Of a stretch of DNA of 64,000 nucleotides, positions 52,440 through 64,000 are shown in pieces. The stretch is from contig NC_054748.1 in the NCBI RefSeq assembly GCF_018143015.1, positions 11,398,967 through 11,462,966 on the forward strand, given 5' to 3'. The notes under the pieces are model-generated. The model saw nothing but the letters and a program-made list of their open reading frames with translations. It had not been told where the DNA came from and ran no database searches. The stretch is from Lytechinus variegatus (lineage: Eukaryota > Echinodermata > Echinoidea > Temnopleuroida > Toxopneustidae). The translations under genes and the position numbers were made by a program. How positions within the stretch are numbered: the first letter of the stretch is position 1; each line of letters begins with the position of its first letter.

Positions 52440-55400
52440 GTATGCACTTATTCTAGTCAACATTTTCAGTCTTTAGAATCTGTCTCATTCAGATCAACTT
52501 TACTGTTTTTATTTCTCAACCTTACCTATTAGATGTACTAAGTTAGTGTTTAATAATGAAACAATCATGTTGGGGCTTTTATCAAGAATTAGTTTTGATC
52601 TTTTACAAAAAAATGCATTTTGATGTAAAGTTTAGTTTAATAATTACGCCTGTATATTAGAAATGAACAATAAGAAGTCTTCTTTACGGCACAACAGCTA
52701 AGAACATCCATTGTTTTCAGCTGCTCCAAAACCATTTATGTACGTTTTATCTTTTGTCAGCCCCAAAACACTCACACCTCACCCCTACTTATAACACTCT
52801 GCACTGGCTACCTGTACAACATAGGACAGTTTGAGACTGGTACACTTCTTTTCAAAGCACTTAATGGTCATTTGCTCTCATACCTGTGTGATCTCATTCA
52901 TGTAAAGTTTTCTACAGGTATATGTATATATTTCATTGTAAATTCTTAATAAATGCACGTTGTACCTTTTCAAGAAATGCACGATAGAAATATCATGATG
53001 ATATAGCTTACAGACCTTGACTTTTCAGGCAAGGCATCTTCGTCTTTTTTCCATAAAAGCTGTGAAATGTACCGTTATGGCTAGGAAGAAACTGTTGAGG
53101 ATTAATTTGAGCTGGATGAAACAGAGACGAAAAAATTGACGCAAATTTGTGAGGGAAAAAAATCACGAAACGGGTGGGACAACACGGCCCGTGGTCCGAC
53201 TTGTCACGGCCCCGGCTGATGTGTTGAGGAATGAAGATGGTAAAACTGAAAAGAACATGGAAGGGGATCGATGGATTCGAAGAGAAAAGTGAAGACCAAA
53301 TATCGGAAAGATAAAGCAAAGAAGGAAAGCAGTAATATTTGCGTGAATGAGGAAGCTGCTCAAGCCAAAAAATAATGGGAGGAGCGACCATCATCATGGC
53401 ACAAGATTCAGCAATCCTTTGAAACTGACCTAAATAAAATCAATGATGATGATTGTGAGTAACATAGCGATTAAAAGGAATGCTAGTACTGGGAGAGATG
53501 GTGACATGGGTTGTGCAAAGTATTGTACATTAACCTCCTGGTTCCAGTAGGCAATGAGTTAACATTCATTTAATAGAATTAATATCCTATTTTTATTTCT
53601 ACATATGCAGATGACAAGGAGCCTATCAAACATGCCCAGTTCATCAAACAGGTCATAAATCAACGGGACACTTTGTTTGACACTATTGGTATACTCAAAC
53701 AAAAGTGCTCTGGTGATCATGGAAGAAGGCGTGGATCAGGGAGGGTAATTCGTCTGGTTTATCTTACTTGCTTTGGTCTTCCTCTATGGTAGTCTAACAC
53801 CAAATAGGTTTAAACCATTTTGATTGCTTAATAGATTAATTTGGCTGATTGATTTTTGGGGTTACACTTCGTAATTCCGAAGGTTCTTTATTATGAAGGT
53901 TTGTAATTCCGAAACAAGTAAACTGCCTATACCTCGATGTTCGTTAATCCGATAGCGTAAAAGGGTTCATTATTTGTGGCATTATTCCGAAGGTTTGATA
54001 ATCCGAAAACGAAGTAAGGTTTGATGTTTCGAAGGTTCGTTAATTCAAAAACGAAATAAGGTTCGTTGTGCCAAAGGTTTGTTAATCCGAAAACAAATTA
54101 AGGTTCGTTAATCATTTGGTTTTCGTACTAAGGAACCTTCGGAATTACGAACCTCATTTCGTTTTCGGACAATTGAACTTTCGGAATTACGAACCTCATT
54201 TCGTTTTTGGACTAACGAACCTTCGGAATTATGAACCTTCGGAAATACAAACCTTCGGAATATCCAAACCTTCGGAATAACGAAGCTTCGGAATTACGTA
54301 TGTATGTGATTTTTGGTCAACTATAAGTTTGTCTAATCTTGGTGCATAAATGAAGCTGAGTCGAATGTTCAATCAAAAGTGCTCTGTTGACTATGGAAGA
54401 AAAAGAGGATCAGGAAGGGTATACAGGTACATGTACCGGAGATACCAGCTGTTATAAAAAGAAAGTAGGATAGAGGGTTAGGTGTCCAGACACTTAAAAA
54501 TAGTGAGGCCTCATCTTTTTTCTTTTGATTAAACAAACACTATAAATTGAAAAATTGTAAACATCATCAGTATTTGTTCTCTATAATTTTGCCTAACACT
54601 TTGTCCTAAAATTGTAGAAACTTTGTGTGCAAATTTTTTCAAATGGCTGTTTGAAATTGAATGTCCAGATGACCTGTCCAGACACACAACCACTGAGTAT
54701 AAAGTCAAACCTGTCTTAGTGTTCACTTGTCTATAGTGGAACCTGTCTTTAGTGGCCACCAAATTGTTTCCTATTTCGTTGGCAGTCATCCGATATGACC
54801 ATGTGAAACCCATTTCAAAGAAAATCAACTGAAAAGTTTACTATAATTTGCACTTTTTCTCCCAAGCCATACAAAATTTTTATTATATGAATACTTGTTC
54901 GGAAAGACAAAGACAAGTGTTTAACATTGATAATTTTTTTAACATAACCATGAATTAGAGAAGATATCGCAAAAGAGCTACATGTACATGCTTGTAATTT
55001 TGATCTGAGCAGTTAAGATTTTCCCTATAGATACAAAAACACCATAGGGCATACAACAACCCTGACCATGATTTCAATGCACATGATGAGTCACATGCAA
55101 AGTCAATGCAATGCAGATACGATAGTTTGGCTGACCGCATTTGCATATTAAGTATGCGCAGCTGTTGCATGCTTTGTTACAGTCCACATTCCCATCTGGA
55201 TTTGCGTATTTTATCAAAAAATTGTATGGCATCACCTTGAAAATCCTCTCATATCTCACAAACTAAAATAAATTGCTGCCTAGAAATTTACTTATGCAAT
55301 GAGTTGGACTTTTACTATAATTTTCAGTCAAAATCTCATAATCAATTTTTTGACTAAAATTGACTGATACGACAGTTCGCATGAATGTTGACGTTGTGAA

Positions 55401-58400
55401 AGGAATATCATATCCTTTCAAATGAAAAACAATTTTGGTGTGTTGTATAAACTTTAAAGGTCACCTGTTTTCAGTGGCCCCATGTATTGTTCCATTGCCT
55501 GGTCTTACTGGACAAGAGTGACTGTATTTGTTATGAAAATATGTCAGGAATATGAAAAGTAAAAATTTAAAGGGCATCCAAAGATTACAAATTCATGGTA
55601 AAAAGCTACCTATAATACAAATGAGTGTCAGATCATGAATTCTACCTATTTACTCCTATGGAAAGGCATCTAAAATGTACAAATACCTGGTAAAAATGAC
55701 AAGCTATGATGCTGTAGGGTTTTCACTCCCCTTGTGTTTTTGTAGAGAAAAAGTTGACAAGAAAACAAAATATTAATACAAATGAGAGTAATTGATCATG
55801 AAGTCTACCCATTTACCCCATGTAAGGCAAAGGTCCCTGTCATACTGTAGTTTAAAATTCATTGTGCTTATGATTAACGCTCATTGTTTGTTATGAATGG
55901 ATGGGGTTGTTTGTATAATGGTGATGGGGATCTACATGTATGCACTTTGTTCACAATTGATAAAACTATGCCAATTTTAATATTTGAACAAATTATTTTT
56001 CACTCATTTTTGGTAAATATTCTAAAGATCCTTAACCAAGAAGAAAATATTAAAAAATCTTACTAATACGAAATTCCCACCATGTTTTCCGAACACCTCT
56101 TGATATTGCCTCCCAATGTAGAACGGGTCCTAAGGCTACACACTCGATTTATCATGCAAAGAAATAGTATTTCCTGTGCCTCAATATCTAAAGTATGTTC
56201 ATATTATTATAGGAAAATATGAAATTGAAGTTAATATAATTCCAAAATTCCAAACAGTTGATGGATTTCTGTGCATTTAGTGATTATTGCAGCCTCTATA
56301 GAAAAGGTGAGTAGAAATCATTCGTCACTCTGCAGTCACAGTTCACACAGAGTGCACATTTTGCCATTGCAATTATATACATGTGCGATGAGTGGTGCAT
56401 AGCTTTAGGACCCACATAGCTTTACGACCCCATACCATACATACCTGGGGGCCGTTTCATAAAGCTGTTCGTAAGATAAGAGCGACTTTAAGAACGACTG
56501 GTGAACCTTTCTTATGCGCTTAACCATCGCCAATGTATATACAATTTACCACAAGAGAGGATCACCAGTCGTTCTTAAAGTCGCTCTTAACTTACGAACA
56601 GCTTTATGAAACACCCACCAGTACTTCAAAACACCCATTCATAGTAGAATATCTTTCATAAAACTTTGTTTCTATAATATATCGATTGCAACATTTTAGA
56701 AGAAAATGCTTAAAAAGTGATATTAAACTCTTTCTGCCATTTTTCATTTGATTACAGAATTCCTCTGATGGATCTGTTAGGATATGGACCAAACCCAGTG
56801 ACATAGACCTCAGAAAATCCCTTGTTTTAGGCTATAGAAAAGAGGAGACAGGTAGGATTGAAATTCATTTTGCTTTCAAATATATTTAAGCTTTACGTGG
56901 TGGCCGAAAGGTCTATATACATAGTTTGTACCAGGCCTAAAACCCACTTTGTGTACTAGCAGAAGATCTGATCCTGAGATTGGCTAATTCTAATACCACC
57001 ATGGCTAAACCCACTGGCATGTATTTGAAGTTGGGTTTGATTTAAACTGTGGTTTTATGTTGTGGTTTAACTATGGAAAGCCTAGGGACAGTGATTTTCC
57101 GCGATCGCGGAAAACGGACGGAATTCACGGAATCGGCTGTTTGAAACGGAAAGTGGCTTTTCAAACGGAAAATCACGGAAAACACGTTTTTTCTCAAAAT
57201 GTACAAAAAAGCAACAGAAATTAATCCCAAATCCTCAACAAAATACTAATATCAACTGAAAAAACACGATCTCACTTTGCAACAACAATCATGACAATCA
57301 ACACATCGTAACTACACTCGAGCCTCTCCATCACTCGATCGTATCCAAATTAGTTTACACTTACGTCCGCATAGAAGGCAGAATCCGGCCGTGTGTTGCT
57401 GCCCTCTGCGTTCGGTCATAATATAATGATCACAGTGATTCATCAAATCCAAAATGGCGGATATTCGGAAGTCGTCGACTGCTCAAAACGATGTCCGAAA
57501 AGTCCCCAAATCAACGATAAAATCCCATTTGATAATAAAACAATGCTAATAATATGAAAGGTGAGAATATATTAATGTTGATTATGTTTCCCTAATTTCT
57601 TTTTTAGCTCGAATCTCTTCGATTAAAATGGATTTTAAAGCGATGTTAGTACATTGGTAGATGCAAATTTTGAGCAGCGCTAGCATTTTGACATCGCTAC
57701 TCGTTGCGTATTGGTTTTCTACGTAAATGGAATTGTCAATTTTTCTTGTACACAAAGTCTATGGGGAAACAGAATTTCCGTTTCCAGACATGCTGAAACG
57801 GAATTTGAGATTTTCTGAAACGGAAAAGGCAATTTTTAGAAACGGAAAATCACTGTCCCTATGGAAAGCCAGTTGTTACATTAATCTACAACTTGTCGGA
57901 TGAAAATATTGATGAAACGCTCCCCAGATGTAGCTAAATTAATATCAATCATTCATGATAGTTGTGGTTGTGAGGAGAAGTTCAGCAATCAATCTCCAAT
58001 TTACATTTCCTCAAAGAGTTGTAAATGATTTCAGGACTTACAATAGACTTTCAATTGATTGCACCTTTCATGCAATTTGCCCCATTACTTCTTTCATCAT
58101 CAGTATTTAATGAAGTGTCTTGGGAGTGGCTATCACTGCTTCAGTTCTGAGCCAGTCTGATGCAAGAATTTCAGTAGCTTCTAACATTTAATAAATGAAA
58201 ATCACTGGCTATTTGTTTCATGAAATGCTTCTCTCTTCTCCAGGTTTTCTGACGATAGGCATACCCACGGTTCAAAGAGAGAGTGAACACTACCTGACGC
58301 AAACTCTAGATTCCCTCATTGAGAACTCGACCCCAGAGGAACAGGCAGAGGTCACACTGCTGATATTCCTGGCAGATTTTGAAGAAGAGAAGCGCAATGT

Positions 58401-59403
58401 CTTGAAGAACCTGCTGATGGACAGGTACCTGAACTATCTTGAAAGTGGATACATGCAAGTTATCCAAGCCCCTCAAGAATTCTATCCACCCCTTGACAAC
58501 TTGAAATTATTATATGGCGACTCTAAAGAAAGGGTCTACTGGCGCTCAAAGCAGTGTGTGGATTTTGCCTTCATGTTCTTCTATGCCGATAGTCTTTCAG
58601 AATACTATATTCAAATTGAAGATGATGTAGTTACAACTGCAGGGTATATAAGTGCAATTCAAGAATATGTTCAGTTGAAGAGCAGTACTGATTGGATAAC
58701 GCTAGAGTTTTCAGTCCTAGGTTTCATCGGGAAGCTCTTCCATGCTTATGACCTGGACAGGCTGGCACAGTTCATCATGTTCTTTTACCAGGAGCAGCCT
58801 GTTGACCTCCTCTACCGGTATTTCAATTCATTGAACGGCCAGAAGGAGATGCACCAACGGCTGCCATCGATTTTCCAGCACAAGGGGAAGCAATCATCGC
58901 TCAAGGATAAGGAAAGCCACTTGGAAGACAACTTCTTTGACCATTATAAACGCCAGTATATAGATAGTGACAATCCTCCTGCCAAAGTGTATAGCGATAT
59001 GAAGCAGTTCAGTATGTACCTTGGACCACAGCTGAGTTACAGTGTAGAGCCTGGGTACTTCTGGGCGGTGAGTCCTCAAGAGGGCCAGTCAGTAGTTGTG
59101 GTCTTTGATGATCCTACAGTGCTATCCCGCATCGCCGTTGCAACTGGATCGGACAAACATCCCGCAGACATGTTAGAAGTGGCTGCACTCGAGTTGAGCT
59201 CTGCCCTACTCCAAAGTGGAAATGAAGGATCTTTGCCAGAATGTAGCAGCTATGTTGAGATAGGGCAATTCGTGAAAGGTAGTATTGATGTCAATGTGCA
59301 AGAGAAATTTACTGAAACTGTGGCATGTCTCCGTATTCATGTTCTTGTTTCTCAGGTTCAGTGGGTAGTTATAAGAGAGATTGCTGTTTGGACACATCAT
59401 TGA
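52340..59403 (+). CDS. MGAT4: Alpha-1,3-mannosyl-glycoprotein 4-beta-N-acetylglucosaminyltransferase (MGAT4 type), 4 coding exons
   Basis: Exons: 52340-52439, 53611-53744, 56758-56851, 58244-59403. GT-AG junctions are in phase; 1488 bases give 495 residues, slightly shorter than human MGAT4A/B (about 535-550). It is a Golgi type II enzyme that adds beta-1,4-GlcNAc to the alpha-1,3-mannose arm of N-glycans. Residues 1-9 are a short cytosolic tail, about 10-24 a membrane anchor (LLYAGVIVLCIVSCW), and 30-109 a stem. The catalytic domain begins FLTIGIPTVQRES. Family hallmarks are GDSKERVYWRSKQ, YYIQIEDDV (acidic metal/nucleotide-sugar motif, residues 234-238), TLEFSVLGFIGKLF and PSIFQHKGKQSSL. 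The C-terminal ~140 residues match the conserved lectin-like region of the family. N136 is a possible glycosylation site (NST). The start is the first ATG before the anchor in a frame open upstream to 52259. Confidence 0.92.
52718..52925 (+). pseudogene. Decayed LINE reverse-transcriptase C-terminal fragment
   Basis: CAGCTGCTCCAAAACC reads QLLQN; CTGCACTGGCTACCTGTAC reads LHWLPV, a hallmark of LINE C-termini; and TTCAAAGCACTTAATGG reads FKALNG followed by SYLCDLI. The pieces fall in different frames, so the copy is shifted by indels. It lies in MGAT4 intron 1. Confidence 0.6.
53860..54306. mobile_element. Self-similar palindromic element made of CCGAAGGTTCGT units
   Basis: Built from many diverged copies of TTCGTAATTCCGAAGG in one direction, then the mirror CCTTCGGAATTACGAA in the second half, so the whole can fold on itself. 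Ten-base flanks TGATTTTTGG occur at 53850-53859 and 54307-54316, a possible target duplication. It has no coding content. It lies in MGAT4 intron 2. Confidence 0.65.
54365..54418 (+). pseudogene. Partial duplicate of the 3-prime end of MGAT4 exon 2
   Basis: AATCAAAAGTGCTCTGTTGA and GAGGATCAGGAAGG|GTATAC copy the end of real exon 2 (ACAAAAGTGCTCTGGTGAT … GTGGATCAGGGAGG|GTAATT) about 674 bases downstream. The frame stays open and the encoded residues are conservative (QKCSVDYGRKRGSGR against QKCSGDHGRRRGSGR). No convincing acceptor or polypyrimidine tract precedes it, so it is more likely a relic than an alternative exon. Confidence 0.7.
56450..56620. mobile_element. GTTTCATAAAGCTGTTCGTA palindromic MITE, intact
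   Basis: Arms GTTTCATAAAGCTGTTCGTA and TACGAACAGCTTTATGAAAC, plus CTTTAAGAACGACTGGTGA and TCACCAGTCGTTCTTAAAG, are almost perfect mirrors with a short loop. It is the best-preserved of the family in the window. It ends about 140 bases before MGAT4 exon 3. Confidence 0.7.
57083..57861. mobile_element. DNA element with perfect 19-bp inverted ends and 9-bp target duplication
   Basis: Termini TAGGGACAGTGATTTTCCG and CGGAAAATCACTGTCCCTA are perfect inverted repeats. TGGAAAGCC lies at 57074-57082 and 57862-57870. Subterminal regions repeat GAAACGGAAA motifs. The interior contains a leader-like ATGGCGGAT (57454) opening 31 basic codons, and further on a splice-donor-like AAAGGTGAGAA (57557). Inference: a non-autonomous derivative that keeps the first exon of a parent transposase gene, or that captured a host first exon. 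It lies in MGAT4 intron 3. Confidence 0.8.
58244..59403 (+). CDS. MGAT4: MGAT4 coding exon 4 (entire catalytic domain)
   Basis: It begins after CTCTCTTCTCCAG and completes the split Gly codon from exon 3. It encodes residues 110-495, so the whole catalytic and C-terminal domain sits on one 1160-base exon, ending GAT…CATCATTGA. The 16 codons open upstream of 58244 are intronic. Confidence 0.9.
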
Positions 59404-60924
59404 TTGTATAACTCCTTGCATAGTTCCTTTACTGTTAATATTCACTTGAATATTTGTGAGAATGTTTTACAGGAACATGTCCATGATGAGCATTTTCTCA
59501 TGAATGGCATTTTCCTTGGGCATTTTTCCATATGCTGGTTTGACTGTTTGAAGTACAGGAGACCTACTACATCTGGGGTCATTTCATAAATACAACTACA
59601 TGGTTGATGCAGATTTCCTGTATAAATTATGCTTAATTTGCCGCATATACTGAAAAGTGTCCAATATTGATGTGAGGCTAATTGACGCCTGTTACCATGG
59701 TTAAGTACGCTATTGTATAATTGTATTCATGAGTCCACTGTTTAAAGAGTGGACTTATTAATTCAAAACTGTGGACTCATGAATGAAATAGCGTATTTAA
59801 CCATGGCAACAGGCCTCAGTTTGGCGCACTGTGACAAAAGCGTGCATCAGCATCAGACATTTTTTTATATGCGTGGAAAATATGCGTAACATATACAGGA
59901 ATTCTACATAAACTGTGGGTTCAAACCATGGTTGTAAAAACCTTCTTTATGTATTCGGGCATTTGAGTTTGATTGGCTGTTCTTCACTGTTTACATGAAA
60001 GTTATCTCTGCCTCAGGACCTGTAGGAACAGTCATTTTCCGCAAAAAAAATTGCTTTTACTGTTTCTGAAAACTTGTAATTCCATGTCAAGCTTGATGTA
60101 AAATGAGAATTCCATTATTTTATAGAAAATACAACACAGCCAAAGCATAAATCCTGTTTTGCAAAGGTACGTGTAAGTTCATGAAATTTTAAAATGTAAA
60201 GAACCATAAAGGATTTTTTATTTTCATTTCCTTGTAAACCCTAGACCCAGGCATGATGAAAAAGAAAGTAATGTTTCTTTATTTTTCTTTTCCTTAATCC
60301 CCATAAGACCAGTGCATGCATGATTTATATTTCGTATTGCTTTGTCTGCGGTAATATGAAAATGTCACCAAACAGAAGTATGTTAAACCATATTTGTGGT
60401 GTTAGAAATGCCTGCTGATTTTTTTAATGCCATAATATATATGATGTGGATAATATAAACTGAAGAAACTGCGTTGATATGAAGCAAAATTCTCTTAAAT
60501 TGAATTGATATGAATTTTGATCTGCAAGTTAGTATTTTGAGGTGTCTTGTCAATGGTATTTAAGTCGATTGATGTTCTCTGTGTAATATACTGCAATAGT
60601 TACCATATACATCTTATGTTAAGCATATCTTTTTTAAATGAAACTTTTTAAGTGCAATTACATATTTTTACACCAGGATGACAATGTACATGTAGGAAAT
60701 TAGCTATATTATATATTTTAATGACATCACTTTTTTGAAACCAAAGAACTCTCCATATTGTTTTTACACAATCAATGTGTAATCTAGACAATTTCAGACT
60801 CTGGTTGTAATATTTCAGGAAATTCTCTCACATGCTGGCAGGGTGAATACAATATTTATTAGCATTATAAATATAAAAGAAAACAATGAAAATTCATTGA
60901 CTATTCATTTTGTTGATTTTTGTC
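59404..60924 (+). other. 3-prime flank of MGAT4
   Basis: Probable 3-prime UTR with a strong palindromic stretch at about 59688-59816: CATGAGTCCACTG and AACTGTGGACTCATG, and outer GTTACCATGGTTAAGTACGC with TATTTAACCATGGCAAC. This is likely a palindromic MITE that could fold in the transcript. The rest is AT-rich. No polyadenylation site could be fixed. Confidence 0.4.
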
Positions 60925-61300
60925 TCACCTGCATAGCAGTGCGAGACTATAGGCGCCGCTTTTCTGACGATGGTGGCGGCGTCAACGTCAAATCTTAACC
61001 TAAGGTTAATTTTTTTAAATGACATCATAACATAAAGTATATGGACCTAGTTCATAAAACTAAAAATTGACATAAAGGTAATCAAGTATAAATGATTGTT
61101 TTGCACACATCTTAAATCACATGACCATGATCGAAGGTCATGTTGGGTGAATGGACATACATGTACACTATAGTATTTTGATATCTTATGAATGTTTTCT
61201 TTCGTGAATTATTATTCAAAATAAGCTGTTTTCAAAGTCGGCACTGCTGCTATATCGAATTGCATAATGCAGGTGAGACTGCCAGAGGCATTCTACTTGG
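60925..61300 (-). repeat. Tandem-repeat element, short version (copy 2, reverse orientation)
   Basis: It has the same bounding modules as 26380-27170: GCACTGCTGCTATATCGAAT and GTGCGAGACTATAGGCGCC on the plus strand, reversed in order. Inside is about one diverged repeat unit (TATGGACCTAGTTCAT…CATGACCATGATCGAAGGTC). Unit number thus differs between copies of the family. Confidence 0.6.
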
Positions 61301-61703
61301 GGTTTTTTTTTTGGGGGGGGGGGTAGTATTGAGCACTCCTTCAAATATGTAGATACATCACTTGTCTGATAAACTGGAACAGCATTATAATATGAATGTT
61401 GATATTTAAGAATCAAAGTGCTTGTAAGCCCATTGTATCTCAAAACTATTATGATGCTTTTTTACCCCCATCACAGTTTCAAATCATATCATGTATTTTT
61501 GTATTAATTACATACATACATCTTGACATTACGTGCCTTTTGAGTTTATTTATGTATGAATTAGAAAACATCTGACCTATTTGAATGTGATATTATTCAA
61601 CTCATTTTGTGGTTATGATATGTCTTTCTCTCACATGATTTAAAGAAGCTTGATTCTCACCAGTGTGTATTTTTGTCAGGATGACACATTTTTCTTTGCT
61701 TGA

Positions 61704-62221
61704 CAGGGTTGCACTCAATTACTGTCTTCAATTACAATTACGTAATTGAAGAACTTTTCAATTACAATTACTTTTCAATTAAACATTTTTTCAATTACAA
61801 TTACCAATCACTTTTGTCAATTACATTTTCAATTACTTTCTAGAAAAGTCATAAATGAAACTAATTTTCATTCTGTACGTAGTAACACCTATTATAACAT
61901 ATCTAAGTTACAGATAAACTGACAAGATGAAGACTATATGTTAACAAGGCATATGTTCTGCCTTTTACACTCTTTGATTCTGCAACAGTTGACATGAAAA
62001 AGTCATGAAATTTATAAACCATAAATTAATTAAGTTTAATGTTAAGTAGTTGAATGTATCTAAAAGAAATTGACAGTACATGTAATTTAACTCAATTGTA
62101 TTTTTTAGATTACAAGTACTTTCCCTTTTAAAATTTCAAATACAATTACAATTACTTAATAAAATGTAATTAATTACGTAATTGATCAATTACATGTACC
62201 TTGTTATTGAGCCCAACCATG
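61704..62221. mobile_element. AATTAC-rich inverted-repeat element (hAT-like MITE)
   Basis: Ends CAGGGTTGCACTCAATTAC and (inverted) CATGGTTGGGCTCAATAAC match in 14 of 19. Flanks TTGCTTGA (61696-61703) and ATGCTTGA (62222-62229) agree in 7 of 8, consistent with an 8-bp hAT duplication. The interior is dominated by CAATTACAATTAC repeats at both sides. No coding content. Confidence 0.65.
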
Positions 62222-62277
62222 ATGCTTGAATTTTTAATACTGAAAGGTCCCCATGATGGTTGTACTTAATGCTTCTT

Positions 62278-62502
62278 AAGGCCCCATCACATCGTTCCGT
62301 GCAAGCTTTGCGTGTGACTCGCAGGTGACTATTGTTTCTACCCCCAGGTAGCCAGCATGGACAGTATCCCTGCAGAAGTGCATGCAAGTCTGATTTGCAT
62401 GCAGAAAACTTCTGAACATTCTCTAAACTCTGTTGCGGGTGACTTTCCACAACTCACCCACAAGGCTTGCACGGAATGGAACGAGGGGACAGGGCCCTAA
62501 CA
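62278..62502. mobile_element. Palindromic MITE with AGGCCCCATCACATCG ends
   Basis: The left end AAGGCCCCATCACATCGTTC and right end GAACGAGGGGACAGGGCCCT are imperfect mirrors. Inner arms CCGTGCAAGCTT and AGGCTTGCACGG also pair. The 86-codon minus frame across it is an artefact. Confidence 0.6.
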
Positions 62503-63282
62503 TAAGACTTGATGTCGATAGTAGACCAGCAGTAGAAGGTCTCCACCTCTAATGACCAAATCTGGTTCAGGTACATTTATACTGTAGAAACCCATTGCTC
62601 AAGGAAAGTGCTCTGAATATGTAGCCTTAAGTCTGTGACTTGAACTCTTGCACAGAATGTCCCTTTCATACAGTTAAAACATCAAGTCGTATTTGTGCTA
62701 GTCTTGTGTCAAAACGCACTTGTTGAAGTTTAAATTGGGTCTGCTCATGCAGACGAGTCTCATTTAGGATACTGGACTTGACAGTCTGTTATTTACATGT
62801 AGAAATACTAGAATCATGTTCATTTTAACACTTTTCTCATTTTGATTTTGGGGAGCTTACTTTTTGTGCTATGTTAATTTAAACTGCTCCCCTTGAGTAT
62901 ATATACATGTATAATTGCCGCTGCTGTATGTGTATTATTGTGGGCCAGTACTTTAACCAGTTGTTGGTGCAGTAGCAATTGTTTAAAGCTACTAAAAGGT
63001 GCAATGTGATTGATCGAGAGAAAAAAATCCTATTCCAAATTATACAAGCATGTCTACTTGCACAGTTCAGAACCATTTCTCATTTGTCGGTGCAAAAAGC
63101 TACTGTTAAAAGCTACTAAATGGTGCAATATAATATTCTCATTGAATTTCAAACAATACTGTATTTTGAGAGTGGTAAAGAGCAAGTGGGAAAAAAAATG
63201 TACACATGTTCAATTTATCAAATCTGTGAAGTTTATACATTGTCAATGTGATGTCATCTTGTGAAATTTGTAAGCAATCTGG

Positions 63283-63552
63283 GCCCCGTCTTACAAAGAG
63301 TTATGATTGATCCCATCAATCTCAACTGCACGAAAACCATCTATACCATAATTTTTTTCTACAAGAAATTTGCATAAACTCCTTAGTAAACAAAGAGAAT
63401 CACACTCGATCTTCAGGAGAACGGTGAATGTATGTATGTATCATATCTAGAAAATATTTTGAACAAGTTTGCGTTTTATATGATGACATTGCTGGCTTTC
63501 CATAGTTGTGGTTGATCGGATCAATCGCAACTCTTTGTAAGATGGGGCCCTG
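63283..63552. mobile_element. Palindromic MITE (AACTCTTTGTAAGATG family), copy 2
   Basis: The left end GGGCCCCGTCTTACAAAGAG mirrors CTCTTTGTAAGATGGGGCCC. The interior matches 28000-28250. It is the better-preserved copy, with both arms intact. Confidence 0.7.
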
Positions 63553-64000
63553 ACCTTGAGGCCATGGCCAATAACCCCAAGATTTGCAATTGATCATATC
63601 TGATTTCAATGAATGATTGCTATCATTGCATGATCATTAAAACAGAAATCAATCATGAAACTTAACCACGTTTGTGTAAATCGGCCCTGATATTGACAAA
63701 CTTGTATGAAGTCAAAATCAAGTGCATAACTGTATAAGACAGAGTGTGCAGAAAATGCTACATGAGTTTATTTTAAAGTTACTAAGGACATTTGTTGTTT
63801 GAATTCAACATTTCACATTGAAATATCACATTTTTCACATTGTTATTTGTATCATTATATGAAATGAAGGTTACACAACATTTGCTCCAGTGACAATTGC
63901 TCCGATGGAAAATCTGCATGTTAAGCCAAACATAACACCCAACCTCTAATCCTAATCTTGACATTCTTCTGAAGCAAAAACTCTACATACTCGAACCTTA

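Noticed and set aside
1..64000. CRISPR arrays, operons or bacterial defence systems
   Set aside because: The window is intron-rich animal DNA; the tandem repeats seen are adjacent units without spacers.

Overview
This is an animal nuclear genome window, most likely an echinoderm and probably a sea urchin. Evidence seen: GT-AG introns with coherent phases, proteins of metazoan families, tRNA-headed SINEs ending in ATT/AAT repeats, poly-C runs, and many palindromic TTAA-flanked elements. The phylum call is inference from repeat style and base composition, not from a marker gene.

Three multi-exon host genes could be rebuilt by hand with consistent splice phases. (1) Plus strand, 2584-17295: a 14-exon gene for a 771-residue protein with a degenerate EF-hand pair, Pro/Ser-rich linkers and basic coiled-coil segments. 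I do not recognise its family. (2) Minus strand, 36188-24594: an 8-exon gene for APIP, the methylthioribulose-1-phosphate dehydratase of methionine salvage (231 residues, zinc and catalytic residues intact). Its first intron holds a large same-strand open exon (35173-33950) encoding a BED/TTF-like zinc finger. That exon has a phase-0 splice donor able to join APIP exon 2 in frame. (3) Plus strand, 52340-59403: a 4-exon gene for an MGAT4-type N-acetylglucosaminyltransferase (495 residues) that adds a beta-1,4-GlcNAc branch to N-glycans in the Golgi. Genes 1 and 2 converge on a repeat-rich interval; genes 2 and 3 diverge across a transposon-rich block (36.2-52 kb). The three genes do not look functionally linked.

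Most of the rest is transposon-derived. The 39.0-43.1 kb block is a LINE inserted inside the reverse-transcriptase region of a second LINE; 44.2-45.7 kb is a third, damaged LINE. Several DNA elements have visible ends: two piggyBac-like TTAA elements (10652-11390, 24986-25706), a 646-bp foldback with 8-bp target duplication (49796-50441), a 539-bp inverted-repeat element inserted in another palindrome (32645-33183), a 779-bp element with perfect 19-bp ends (57083-57861), and an AATTAC-rich element (61704-62221). SINE copies lie in introns and gene flanks. Two host exons (APIP exon 5, MGAT4 exon 2) have partly duplicated 3-prime ends with extra candidate splice donors in the next intron.
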